From NCBI GenBank assembly GCA_002633005.1, contig NMRA01000001.1:2546997-2610996 (forward strand): a DNA stretch of 64,000 nt, written 5' to 3'. The translations under genes were made by a program, and so were the position numbers. Below, in pieces: positions 36,641-48,800 of the stretch (positions are counted from its first letter, which is position 1; each line of letters begins with the position of its first letter). The DNA is from Phoronis australis. Taxonomy: Eukaryota; Phoronida; Phoronidae. Under the pieces are notes generated by a model. It did no database searches. It saw only the letters and a program-made list of their open reading frames with translations, and was not told the origin of the DNA.

Positions 36641-38062
36641 CCATTTTTACACTGCTTTTACCAGGGGATGTGAAGTCAATATGAAAACAAAGACTTCAAA
36701 GTTGAGTTTGACAAAAATTTTAGTGTCCCAAAATTAATGTCCAGTGAGTATCTCAGTTCAGTGTTCTCCATATGTCTTGGACCCTATTTGTGACACTCAG
36801 CAGTTTTTGCTGTTTTTAGATTTGAAGAAACAGGTCTTGGCATCTCCAACAGTGTGTTCCACTGGGTGTACAAATCCTGAAAATGTGAACAGTATGTTGG
36901 TCCAAAGACTTCAACAAAAACCTTGTTCAAAGTCAATTGAAACTGATTAAAAAGTCATTTTCCATCTTTTACAGCTACTGAAACTGCATGCGGCTACTTA
37001 AAAATGAACAAAAATGTACACACTAAATCAACAGTTTTCACCCCAATGCCACAATTTACATACCATTTAATACAAATTGAGATAATACCTTCAGACTGCC
37101 AAAAGTCTTCAGATTAGTGAAAAGTCGGTGTCCATCAGCCATATTTTGTCTGAATTTCCAGTTAAATTTCAACTTCCTCCACGCAAGAAATAAAAGTTCA
37201 AGTAGAACCACTACTGTGCATAAAGTGGGTCAAGGAATCAACAACTGTCAATGTGTCAGTCAGAACAAACTCTCAAATCAAGCAAATACCACCCATAGCC
37301 TTCACATGTAGCAGTAGCATAGAACCCAACAGGTGCCAATTTTTATTGAAGTTAGAAGGAAGTAAATTCAACCGTCGCTCAAAAACTATCGAGTGCCACC
37401 ATTAGACTAGTGTTTAGAGACGGCTCGATCTATTATGGGAAATGTAAATGGGGTGAACTTGATTCATTTGTGTATGCCCTGGAGCTTAGTACTATTAGAG
37501 ATTCTGGTATAGACTGCCAGTCATCTCACTGCAGGTTCTGCACTGTGCAATTTTCAAACTAATCTTGTGTTCACTGCCAAATCCATTTTCTGTTAAAATT
37601 ACCCTCAACTTGAGTTTTGCAAAGTTTCACTCAAACCCTTCACAGAGGCCTTGCGAGATTCGGCAGCAGCAGAACTAATTTCTGTTCATCTTCCATGTTT
37701 CAGATGCCGGGCCAGGAGATGATTTACCCCTACACATTTACAGCTAGACTCAAACAGTTCCCATACAAATGGTTCTGGAACAACTCCCGCCAGGTGCGAT
37801 TCACCGCCTATGCCATTGCACTAACGCTTCCCGTTTTCTACAAGATATCAAAAGCAGGTGAGTTGGCTGGCAAAACTGTTGCTTCTTGTCGCTTGAGAGT
37901 TGAAACGAGTCGATATTCATCTGTGAAACAATTCAATTGCTTGTTTCTCACCAGTACGTCAGACCTGTTTAATGGAATTGTTGTAATACTTTCTTGTAGA
38001 TGAATTGTAGTCTTTCATTCAGTTGTAATTTGGGTATAGTTCAGTCTGATAATAAAATCCCT
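36186..38062 (+). repeat. Tandem segmental copy A (probable assembly overlap)
   Basis: This segment is near-identical to 38064-39640. The two are separated by a single N at 38063. Copy A carries about 310 extra bases (36990-37300) and many single-base differences. It contains a duplicate of the first coding exon of the small membrane-protein gene. Confidence 0.85.
37704..37857 (+). pseudogene. Duplicate of first coding exon (copy A)
   Basis: Encodes the same 51 residues as 39281-39434, with a silent base change, and has the same acceptor (CATGTTTCAG) and donor (GTGAGT). No copies of the later exons follow it before copy B. It is most likely an assembly duplicate, not a real extra exon. Confidence 0.7.
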
Positions 38063-38063
38063 N

Positions 38064-39640
38064 CTTCCCAAAAAGCCACTGCGTGTTGTCAATGTGCCAA
38101 ATGGAAATTACCGAATTGTCACGGAATGTCTCGACATCAATAACTCCATACTTATTCGTAACCTTCCGTGATAAATGGGCAATTGCCATCCGTAACAAGT
38201 CGGATAATTCCGTACTGGCACATCGACAGTGCGCAGCGGCTTTTTGGGAAGAATTTTGTTTTTTGACCGCGAATTTGATGTGAACTCGATGAAGCAGGAC
38301 ACTGTAAATGCAATATCAGAAGAAAGAACAATGGCCAGTTTGCTGAACCCCCGTTTTGTGTAAATTTATTTATTTATTCAATTTTGTGTTTGATATGGAC
38401 AGCTGAAGTGAAGCACCTGTGGAATTCCTTGTCCCGATTGTCATACCTCTTAGTATATAGTCTATTGGGGATGATCAGAAGTTAAGGACACCTGTGGCTT
38501 CGCTCAGGAGCCCAAATCAGCAACTGGCCATTTTTACACTGCTTTTACCAGGGGATGTGAAGTCAATATGAAAACAAAGACTTCAAAATTGAGTTTGACA
38601 GAAATTTTAGTGTCCCAAAATTAATGTCCAATGGGTATCTCAGTTCAGTGTTCTCCATATGTCTTGAACCCTATTTGTGGCACTCAGCAGTTTTTGCTGT
38701 TTTTGGATTTGAAGAAACAGGTCTTGGCATCTCCAACAGTGTGTTCCACTGGGTGTACAAATCCTGAAAATGAGAACAGTATGTTGGTCCAAAGACTTCA
38801 AAAACCTTGTTCAAAGTCAATTGAAACCGATTAAAAAGTCATTTTCCATCTTTTACAGCTACTGAAACTGCATGCCTTCACATGTAGCAGTAGCATAGAA
38901 CCCAACAGACGCCAATTTTTATTGAAGTTGGAAGGAGGTAAATTCAACCGACGCTCAAAAACTATCGAGTGCCACCATTAGACTAGTGTTTAGAGATGGC
39001 TCTGATCTATTATGGGAAATGAAAATGGGCTGAACTTGATTCATTTGTGTATGCCCTGGAGCTTAGTACTATTAGAGATTCTGGTATAGACTGCCAGTCA
39101 TCTCACTGCAGGTTCTGTACTGTGCAATTTTCAAACTAATCTTGTGTTCACTGCCAAATCCATTTTCTGTTAAAATTACCCTCAACTTGAGTTTTGCAAA
39201 GTTTCACTCAAACCCTTCACAGAGGCCTTGCGGGATTCGGCAGCAGCAGAACTAATTTCTGTTCATCTTCCATGTTTCAGATGCCGGGCCAGGAGATGAT
39301 TTACCCCTACACATTTACAGCTAGACTCAAACAATTCCCATACAAATGGTTCTGGAACAACTCCCGCCAGGTGCGATTCACCGCCTATGCCATTGCACTA
39401 ACGCTTCCCGTTTTCTACAAGATATCAAAAGCAGGTGAGTTGGCTGGCAAAACTGTTGCTTCTTGTCGCTTGAGAGTTGAAACGAGTCGATATTCATCTG
39501 TGAAACAATTCAATTGCTTGTTTCTCACCAGTACGTCAGACCTGTTTAATGGAATTGTTGTAATACTTTCTTGTAGATGAATTGTAGTCTTTCATTCAGT
39601 TGTAATTTGGGTATAGTTCAGTCTGATAATAAAATCCCTT
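38064..39640 (+). repeat. Tandem segmental copy B (probable assembly overlap)
   Basis: Second copy of 36186-38062. It begins right after the single N and ends where the unique sequence leading into the next exon of the small gene begins. It lacks the 310-base block found in copy A. Confidence 0.85.
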
Positions 39641-40132
39641 GTCTCACATCAGGGTAAATCTCTTCTAGATTTTAGGGAAACATTTAAGGTAACAAAATTT
39701 GAATGCTGTATACAATGGATTGCTTAAGTTTTGTTGTGTATTGTTTGTCTTGCTAATCTTTTCTATTGCATTAGTTTGTACCTCATATTACTTTTTTCCA
39801 CAGTGAACTCTGATGTCAACAAGGAACAGTGGAAAAAGATCCGTGAGAAGAGGCTGCGTAAGTCATTACAGTTACTGAACCCAACTCAGACACATCGGTG
39901 TTTAACATTCGTAAATTACTGTAACAAAATCTTGTCTTCTGTATTGTGGAAAAAAAAAAGAATTATATCCTGGGTAACAGATTTAAACTAAAAACGTGTG
40001 GGAGACTAATGTTTTACTCATTTTCAAACAGGATTAGTTCATTATTATTATCTTTTATTTTTGTACCAAAAATGTATAATATGTGCTCTTCTTCATTTTT
40101 CAGATGGTCACTTTGACCCAATCCATGATTGA
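39281..40132 (+). CDS. Small single-pass membrane protein, 78 aa
   Basis: Three coding exons: 39281-39434, 39804-39857 and 40104-40132 (stop TGA), joined in phases 1 and 1 by GT-AG introns. The ATG follows directly after an acceptor AG, so a 5' non-coding exon must exist upstream. The product is 78 aa. Residues 1-30 are aromatic and basic (YPYTF, FPYKWFWNN). Residues about 31-48 form one hydrophobic segment (TAYAIALTLPVFYKI). A charged, Lys- and Arg-rich tail follows, ending HGHFDPIHD. Size and layout recall small mitochondrial inner-membrane or respiratory-chain accessory proteins, but I do not recognise the family and no function is claimed. AATAAA signals lie near 40446 and 40482. The exon model is supported by phase closure and by conservation of the coding sequence between the two segment copies. 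Confidence 0.75.
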
Positions 40133-40489
40133 TGATGATAGACACTTAGAAGATATTTAAGTTGTGTTATTTAGTAAATGGAGTGTGATGGCACAAACAA
40201 GTGTTTGGATTGTGTGATAGTGCATTTCCACATCAGGATGTGACGTATTTGTTATACCATGTATACACTTTAGAAATACATCACTTATTGAATCACAGTA
40301 AGAATCTTGTGTTGGACTAAGATGAAAATACATGTCAAAAGACAGCAGTCGTTTGTGTTAAGATACCAATTTCGATTTGTGGAAAGATTTTTTGTAGATA
40401 TCGACAGCTAATCACGCCTGAACATGCAAATTACAGTTCAATGACCAATAAAACTCTTGAGGAAATTGAACTGTTTAATTAATAAATAA

Positions 40490-42850
40490 ATTCCATTCGT
40501 ACAAATTTTCACACATTTGATTATTGCACCTTATACCTTATTACCTCCCAACCAAACTGAAAAGGAATCACCAGAAGAGAGAAGATTACCTAAAACAAAG
40601 TTTGGCTGACCTACATGCAGTAATTGTTCATTTCTGACTATAATGTTCATTTTATGATTTCTCAAAAGCTGACTACAGAGCTACAAATAATCAAAAAATG
40701 AAATGGTTTCTGGTTTAGGACACTGGTACATACAAACTACTGTAGTAGTCACTTAGCTCTGCATTTTGATGGCCACTTTTCTCTACTGAACAACGGACAT
40801 GCAAATTGTTCTAAAAATCATGTACCCCTGTATTAAAGTGACTATTCACACAAGTCGGACCCACAACAGTTGGATTTTCACAAAACTGACCAATTTTCCC
40901 AGTACAGTTATTCCAGTATGTGCAATCACTTGTTCAGTCACGTAAAGTCTGATTTTGTCTGACCTATATCGAACTGGATCCGACTTGCGCAAGTTTTTTT
41001 GGAGAAGAATTACTCGCAAGTCATCAAATACTCGTCCTAAACTAATTTTAGATTCGAAGGGAGCTTATTTCAAAATGGCACTTTACATGGAATAAATGAA
41101 AATGCCCTGATGAGAAATATAGGCCTGCAACTGTGTTACGAGTAATTAACTTCTACACCACCCCAATTCAAAATATCGAGAGACTTGTTAAATGTTTCAA
41201 TTACAACAAAACAGAAATGCAATGAATAAACGCTGTAAATAATTCAAAAAGAGGCATTCATAGAGATTATTAAAAATATGTCACTTTGACTTATTCCAAT
41301 TACTCGGCAGAACTTTTAAAAAAGCAAAAAGTCCTTTACCTACTAAATGTACAAACAGAAATACAATCTTATCCTGAGTTCATCCTTGATAACATTACTA
41401 CAGCTACTCGCGTTAAAACAAGTCAAGGTGTTGGAGGTAGATTATGTCAAAAACTAAATACATGACAGTGTCGTCCCGCAATAAGCTACTCTGAGCTGTG
41501 AAGGAGTAAAACAAAAGTCACGGTAGTGGAACCCCTGTCAATGCTGGGCACATTTTCAATATAGGAAAGAAAAACCCCATTCATGAGTACTTATGTATCC
41601 TTTCCATGAATGCCTTTATTGCAATAAGAAATGGAAAATTTCTGCTTTTAAAGGCACGTTTTGTGGATTAATACAGTGAAAGACAGTATAACCATTGCAG
41701 CAGTAACGAGCTGTGAGACTGTCAGCATAGTGCCAAGGGAAAAGGAGATAGTGCTGATAAAACGCAAGCACTGAAAAAAGGAATATGCATCAATTTCATA
41801 TTGTGTCAAATGTTTAGTCAATGAATCAAACGCCGCTTCATTGACAAAAGGCTTTCCATGCTCGGTTTTCTATTGCCATCAACATATCTCCATTGTTCAC
41901 ATGCAATATAGCGGGACAAAAACCATGGACTGTTTCATAAAAGTAACACGCTTCATAATAAATGTAATACATTTGCTTCAGGTTAGAATAATTGTTCATG
42001 TCATGCGATAAAGTAAAGCAGGGACGAGGCAAATTTCATGAAAAGGAACCGATATAACCCTCCAAACCACAACCCTTCACACATTGCTTTGTCAACATCA
42101 ACTTGCACTACCTTATAAAAGACAATAGTACAGAAATTTCTTTCAATCTTTTTACATTGTGGAGAGACAAATACATGCAACATATAAACGCCAGTGCCAC
42201 TCTACAAAATAGGGCAATTCATTGGAAAGGAATACACTCAATGGGGACTTCATCTATCAAATTTCTTCCTCCATTAGCAGTGCTGCTGTCATTACAAAAT
42301 GTATGGAGTAACCGGGTTTATAAATAATTTACATTTTACGTTGCTAGCTTTAACTTCAGCATGATGACACGTCTGGAGAGTTTTCACGCAGAAGATTTGC
42401 TTATCCAGTACGGATTAATTCAAGGTACTTTGAGGTCCCAGTTCTTTGTTTTTGTATGATAGTTGTTAAGTCGTACATGAACAAGCACCAAACAGCATAA
42501 TGCAGTGGATCTGCATGCTTTCACTTCTGGTGAGATCAAGTGACCTATTACCACTCCATCATATTTTTTACATGTCACCAAGTAATCTGTATATCACAGA
42601 CTGTTTACGAGCATACAACCATCCTGCCTTGCATTTGAAAGATGACGGCAAAAATGCCAATAGAGGAAGTTCTGCAGGAGATGAAATCTACCAAATTAAT
42701 AGCAGAAGAAAAACTGACGTCTCACTCGCCACGAAATGAGAAAGCAGAAAAAAATGCAAATTTTAGCATATTATCACAAAACCGCTAGTCTGTCGTCTTT
42801 CCCTATTCTTCACTGTGTTCCAGACACCGCCAGTCCGTTAGCAGTAGGCA
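40490..42850. other. Intergenic stretch between convergent genes
   Basis: Lies between the 3' ends of the small membrane-protein gene (+) and the RDH gene (-). It probably includes 3' UTR of the RDH gene. No exon or clear repeat was recognised. Confidence 0.4.
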
Positions 42851-42854
42851 AAAA

Positions 42855-45800
42855 TTACGACTTCTCAGACGCTAAGCCCACCATCTCCATACTGACATCC
42901 CAGAGCTTCTTTTGAATGCTTTTATCTTGAGCACTTGGAGAAACTTTACTTTCCCTGCAGTCACTGGAAACAAAAAGTACTAATTATGATCGCACTTTCC
43001 ATTTAAAATAACATTGCAACAAGGCACATAAACCTTATGGCACTGGCATTTGCTGTATTTCAGACCTTTGCCTCTGGTCAAGCTTGTTGATAGGGTAACA
43101 CATCTGACTCGATTTGTTGACTAACTCAATGCACTGGTCCATGTAAGGCAATCTTTTTTTTTCAAAAAAGACCTTCTTATTTAGAGTCAAAGTGGACAGA
43201 ACGGTTCCGTGTTTATTCCACTTTAGGCCATAACAAATTTATACCTGGTCCCAAACATGNNNNNNNNNNNNNNNNNNNNNNNNNNNNNNNNNNNNNNNNN
43301 NNNNNNNNNNNNNNNNNNNNNNNNNNNNNNNNNNNNNNNNNNNNNNNNNNNNNNNNNNNNNNNNNNNNNNNNNNNNNNNNNNNNNNNNNNNNNNNNNNNN
43401 NNNNNNNNNNNNNNNNNNNNNNNNNNNNNNNNNNNNNNNNNNNNNNNNNNNNNNNNNNNNNNNNNNNNNNNNNNNNNNNNNNNNNNNNNNNNNNNNNNNN
43501 NNNNNNNNNNNNNNNNNNNNNNNNNNNNNNNNNNNNNNNNNNNNNNNNNNNNNNNNNNNNNNNNNNNNNNNNNNNNNNNNNNNNNNNNNNNNNNNNNNNN
43601 NNNNNNNNNNNNNNNNNNNNNNNNNNNNNNNNNNNNNNNNNNNNNNNNNNNNNNNNNNNNNNNNNNNNNNNNNNNNNNNNNNNNNNNNNNNNNNNNNCCC
43701 CCCTTGTGATATCCTAGATCCGCCACTGATTTATGCGAGAATATGGACTCGTCCCTCTTATACCCCCATCTTTCTCCATTAACCCCTTGTGTAGATTCGC
43801 ATGCGGTCCTCCTGCACTCAAGGCACTAGGACATTCCATTTCCAGCCTCACTATTGGTTCGTTTGTATTACTGCCACGAGTTTGGTCAGCTCCTGGCTCC
43901 CATAGGCTGATGATTGTCACGTGTCATAAGGCTCCTTTGTTCTCAAGAAAGTTATATTTCCTGCCATCTGTACTACGCTTTGCAGCACTTAGGTTCGAGC
44001 TAATCTCTTCTTTTTCCCACCCTCTACCACCCTCTACTTTGGGTAGTTCCTCTTACCTGAGTGCTGGTGCTTTTTATTGCCCATCTTTCCAGAGATTATT
44101 ATTTTATCTTTATGTTATTTGTACACTCATATTTCTTTACCTTATCAGTCATAATAAATGACCTTATATTCGCCTATACACGGTCTCCTTTGTATCTCTG
44201 GAAACAGAGCTTGTGACGCACCTATTATTTTCGGGACATATTCCGAGCATAAAGTACTAATTATGATCGCACTTTCCATTTAAAATAACATTGCAACAAG
44301 GCACATAAACCTTATGGCACTGGCATTTGCTGTATTTCAGACCTTTGCCTCTGGTCAAGCTTTTTGATAAGGTAACACATCTGACTCGATTTGTTGACTA
44401 ACTCAATGCACTGGTCCATGTAAGGCAATCTTTTTTTTTCAAAAAAGACCTTCTTATTTAGAGTCAAAGTGGACAGAACGGTTCCGTGTTTATTCCACTT
44501 TAGGCCATAACAAATTTATACCTGGTCCCAAACATGTTTACAGAGTTACGCTTTTATTTCCTATGTTTTTAGTACTTTCTTAATTGGTTCAATTTTTGTC
44601 ACGCGGAATATTCCGCACAAATTGCAGAATATTACCCGCTTGCGGAATATTAAGTAGATTTTGAGGAACATTACACAAATTTTGCGTTATATTGTACACG
44701 TGCGGAATATTATGTATATTTTGTGGAATTTCCAGTATTTGCAATAAATATAAAACTGACAAACTACTGGTCCACTTTACGCGGAAATTCCACAAAATAA
44801 GCAATAATATTCTGCATGTGCACAATATAATGCAAAATTTGTGGAATATTAATTACGCACTTGTGTATATGTCATGCACTTGCAGAATATTTCGCAAAAC
44901 TACGCGCATGTTGACTGTAATTAGTTGTGTTGGCACAATAGCTGTGTACATCTGCTACTGTAAAGTCTCACTAATTTATGACACAACATGGCTGACTAGT
45001 GAAATTTTGTTTTGTCATTTTTCCAAGAAACTATACACCAAATTATCAGATTTTCCATGTTCAAGTTCAGTACCACTACTACCATCAAACAAAGTCTTGA
45101 AAATTTGTTGGCATTCACAACAAGGTTAGAATTAGCCCTTAAAATATAAGCGAATTTTTGGCAATTATTTTTTGTGTGAATTTGGTGAGACCTTACCGTG
45201 CCCATTATGTGGAAGTCTCAGGCCCCCAGTGTACAAACTTGAGGGCAACGCTCAGTTGCACTTGACAATGACCTTATAAGTTCAAAAATGCAACCCAAGT
45301 TTCAAAAGGATGATTTACAATGTTGTTGATAAAACCATAGATTTTAGCTGCCACCAAGGGAGGCACATCCTTAACACGATCTGTCAAAAAATAGACAAGT
45401 GCCTCCCCAGTTGTTCACAAGAGCATGAAAAATTTAATGGAATTCCATCACTTTGAGGAAGACACAAAGAAAACTGAATTGCCACTAGGGGAGCATCACA
45501 GCAGTCCAATTCATCTGATAGATGTCAGTCCAGCTTTCCTTAATAGAAACTCATTTAATTCCAACCCTTCAAAAAGTTTGCATTATAGAGAAGTGGACGT
45601 TAAAATGGACAACAATAAGTTCGAAGGCATTCAAAATGGCCAGGTGCCACCATCTCCTTTAAAGAAATTCAATACTTCACGAAGTCGCCATTATGCTATA
45701 TAAAACGATCGAGTTGCTGTGTCCAAACAATACAAATGGTTCTGTGCATGTTTGGAATGCACGCGCTTGTTAAAACTGATGTTAACACAATTAAAGCTTT

Positions 45801-48800
45801 TTGTCCTACACGCAGAAAGGTACTCGTTACCCTTTGGCGCTTAGCCACGTACTAAAGTGTGCAAAATAGATCCACCAAAGAACTTGGTGGTCATCAACAC
45901 AGATGGAAAAAACAATAAGATTGGTCAACTTTTTTGAATATTTCATTGAAAAATCACGAAGTAGGAGGTGCATACTAGGCAGATGCTGTGGACGACCAGA
46001 TGGACAGAAAGACAGACGGATATGACAGTACTCTGCACCCATGTGTGCATAACATGGGCTATGTCAGTATTCCCATAAAAACTGTCATCGTGGTGTTCTT
46101 CCCATACCCATCTTGCAAAGTGCTCTTAAGGTCTTCTACTTATGTCATAATAAATGACATTATTCTCAGTCCTCATCTTGCTTTACTCTCACTGCAACAA
46201 TGGTTTGTGGCGTATTCGGGCAAAATAGATTACGATAAAGAATACAACAGATAAAGTTCTGAGGAATTCTGTTTATTACGGCACTGAAATGCAAAATGAG
46301 ACTTTCATGGTCAATTTGCATACATACCTAAAATATTTCCCACTGACGTTTTCTAATTCTTGTGCAACAGCTGTGTATATGGTGGTCTGCGCTCCTTGTT
46401 TAGGACTCTTGGTGAAAAACCAACCAATTGAGTAAGTTAAGAAGTGAAGAAGAGGATTGTGAAGCCAGGTAATATGCCTCCCAAGCTCGGTCCTCACAGC
46501 ACCAGGGTGAAGTGTGTTGACTGTGACATGACTGCCTGGAAATGAGTACCATGCATACACTTCTTAGTCAGTTTCAAACAGGTGTAAGAGGTTATCTAGA
46601 ATTTTACCAACAACAAAGTCTGTGAATTCAGCTAAAACATCAAGAAAACTACATAGAATTAAACTCGAAGACAAGTGAAAAGCTTGCGAAATTTGATTTT
46701 TGACTTTATACTAACCTGCAAAAGAATTGGCTCACATACGACCATGTCTTTTAAGCAAAATTTAGCAAAAAGACACTATATTAACAATCATAGCAAAACA
46801 ATCAGGTACCAATAACATGACAAAATTTTGTTTGATGTTCAACATGAAATCTCGAAAATGCTGTTACAAGTTTTTGAAGTTGCTACTAAACTGCTTTCCG
46901 TCAAAAACAACTTTTCAGCTAAACCACTTTGCCCTTTATACCAACTTGGTCTTTGCTCTCATTTAAGAGACATTATGCCCGGCCTTCTGAAAAGTGGTAG
47001 TTCGATACTGCTCGAGATCTGAGGCTCAAAAAAGTTGGCCTGTCCACAGTGTGTCAGTCTTGGGCAAAGCGCTACGAGCTCACGCACAACTAAACACTCA
47101 GTTCTTTTATTGCTAACACATCACTCCTCGTCAGAGAGGGACCAAATCAGATAAAAGTTCTTTTTGATAGACAATTAAAGGGTGGGTTTATTGTCCATTT
47201 TAAAATTTAATCATTGTTTAATGTAACTTTTAATTTTTTATTTTTGATAGCCCTTCAATTTAAAAATAATTCCTATAACACCATCATCTCAGTAAAATTG
47301 AACATAAAACTAACACTGTAACATATTGTTGTTAGGCCTTCAAAAGATACTAATTACAGGTAANGTTAAAGTGGACATCAAAGAAGTCCGAAAACCATCC
47401 AAAATGGCCAGGTGCCACCATCTCCTTAAAGAAATTCAATACTTCACGAAGTCGCCATTATGCTATAAAACGAGTTGCTGTGTCCAAACAATACAAATGG
47501 TTCTGTGCATGTTTGGAACACACGCGCATGTTAAAACCGATGTTAAAACAAAGCTTTTTGTCCTACACGCAGAAAGGTACTCCTTTAATAATTAACCCTT
47601 TGGTGCTTAGCCACGTTCTAAAGTGTGCAAAATAGATCCACCAAAGAACTTGGTGGTCATCAACACAGATGGAAAAACAATAAGATTGGTCAACTGTTTT
47701 TGAATATTTCATAAAGAAAAATCACAGGGGGTACATACTAGGCAGATGCTGTGGACGACCAGATGGACAGAAATACAGTACTCTGCACCCATGTGTGCAT
47801 AAGATGGGCTATGTCAGTATTCCAATAAAAACTGTCATCATGGTGTTTTTTCCCATACCCATTTTGCAAAGTGTTCATAAGTTCTTCTACTTATTGTGTC
47901 ATAATAAATGACATTATTTTCAGTCCTCATCTTGTTTTACACTCACTGCAACATGGTTTGTGGCGTATCCAGGCAAAATAGATTACGATAAAGAATACAA
48001 CAGATAAAGTTCTGAGGAATTCTGTTTATTACGGCACTGAAATGCAAAATGAGACTTTCATGGTCAATTTGCATACATACCTAAAGTATTTTCCACTGAC
48101 GTTTTCTAATTCTTGTGCAACAGCTGCGTATATGGTGGTCTGCGCTCCTTGTTTAGGACTCTTGGTGAAAAACCAACCAATTGAGTAAGTTAAGAAGTGA
48201 AGAAGAGGATTGTGAAGCCAGGTAATATGCCTCCCAAGCTCGGTCCTCACAGCACCAGGGTGAAGTGTGTTAACTGTGACATGACTGCCTGGAAATGAGT
48301 ACAATGCATACACTTCTTAGTCAGTTTCAAACAGGTGTAAGAGGTTACCTAGAACTTTACCAACAACAAAGTCTGTGAGAAAGAAAACTATATAGAATTA
48401 AACTCGAAGACAAGTGAAAAGCTTGCGAAATTTGATTTTTGACTTTATACTAACCTGCAAAAGAATTGGCTCACATGACCATGTCTTTTAAGCAAAATTT
48501 AGCAAAGACACTATATTAACAATCATAGCAAAACAATCAGGTACCAATAACATGACAAAATTTTGTTTGATGTTCAACATGAAATCTCGAAAATGCTGTT
48601 ACAAGTTTTTGAAGTTGCTACTAAACTGCTTTCCGTCAAAAACAACTTTTCAGCTAAACCACTTAGCCCTTTATACCAACTTGGTCTTTGCTCTCATTTA
48701 AGAGACATTATGCCCGGCCTTGGGAAAAGTGGTAGTTCGATACTGCTCGAGATCTGAGGCTCAAAAAAGTTGGCCTGTCCACAGTGTGTCGGTCTTGTGT

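Noticed and set aside
36990-37300. The 310-base block present in copy A only as a transposon insertion
   Set aside because: No terminal repeats or target duplication were seen at its edges; it is better described as an indel between alleles.
43223-43726. Long frames through the assembly gap
   Set aside because: They are made of N codons only.
43916-44237. Possible solo LTR (TGTCACGTG ... TTTTCGGGACA with an internal AATAAA)
   Set aside because: No target duplication could be seen and the ends are not convincing, so it is not called.
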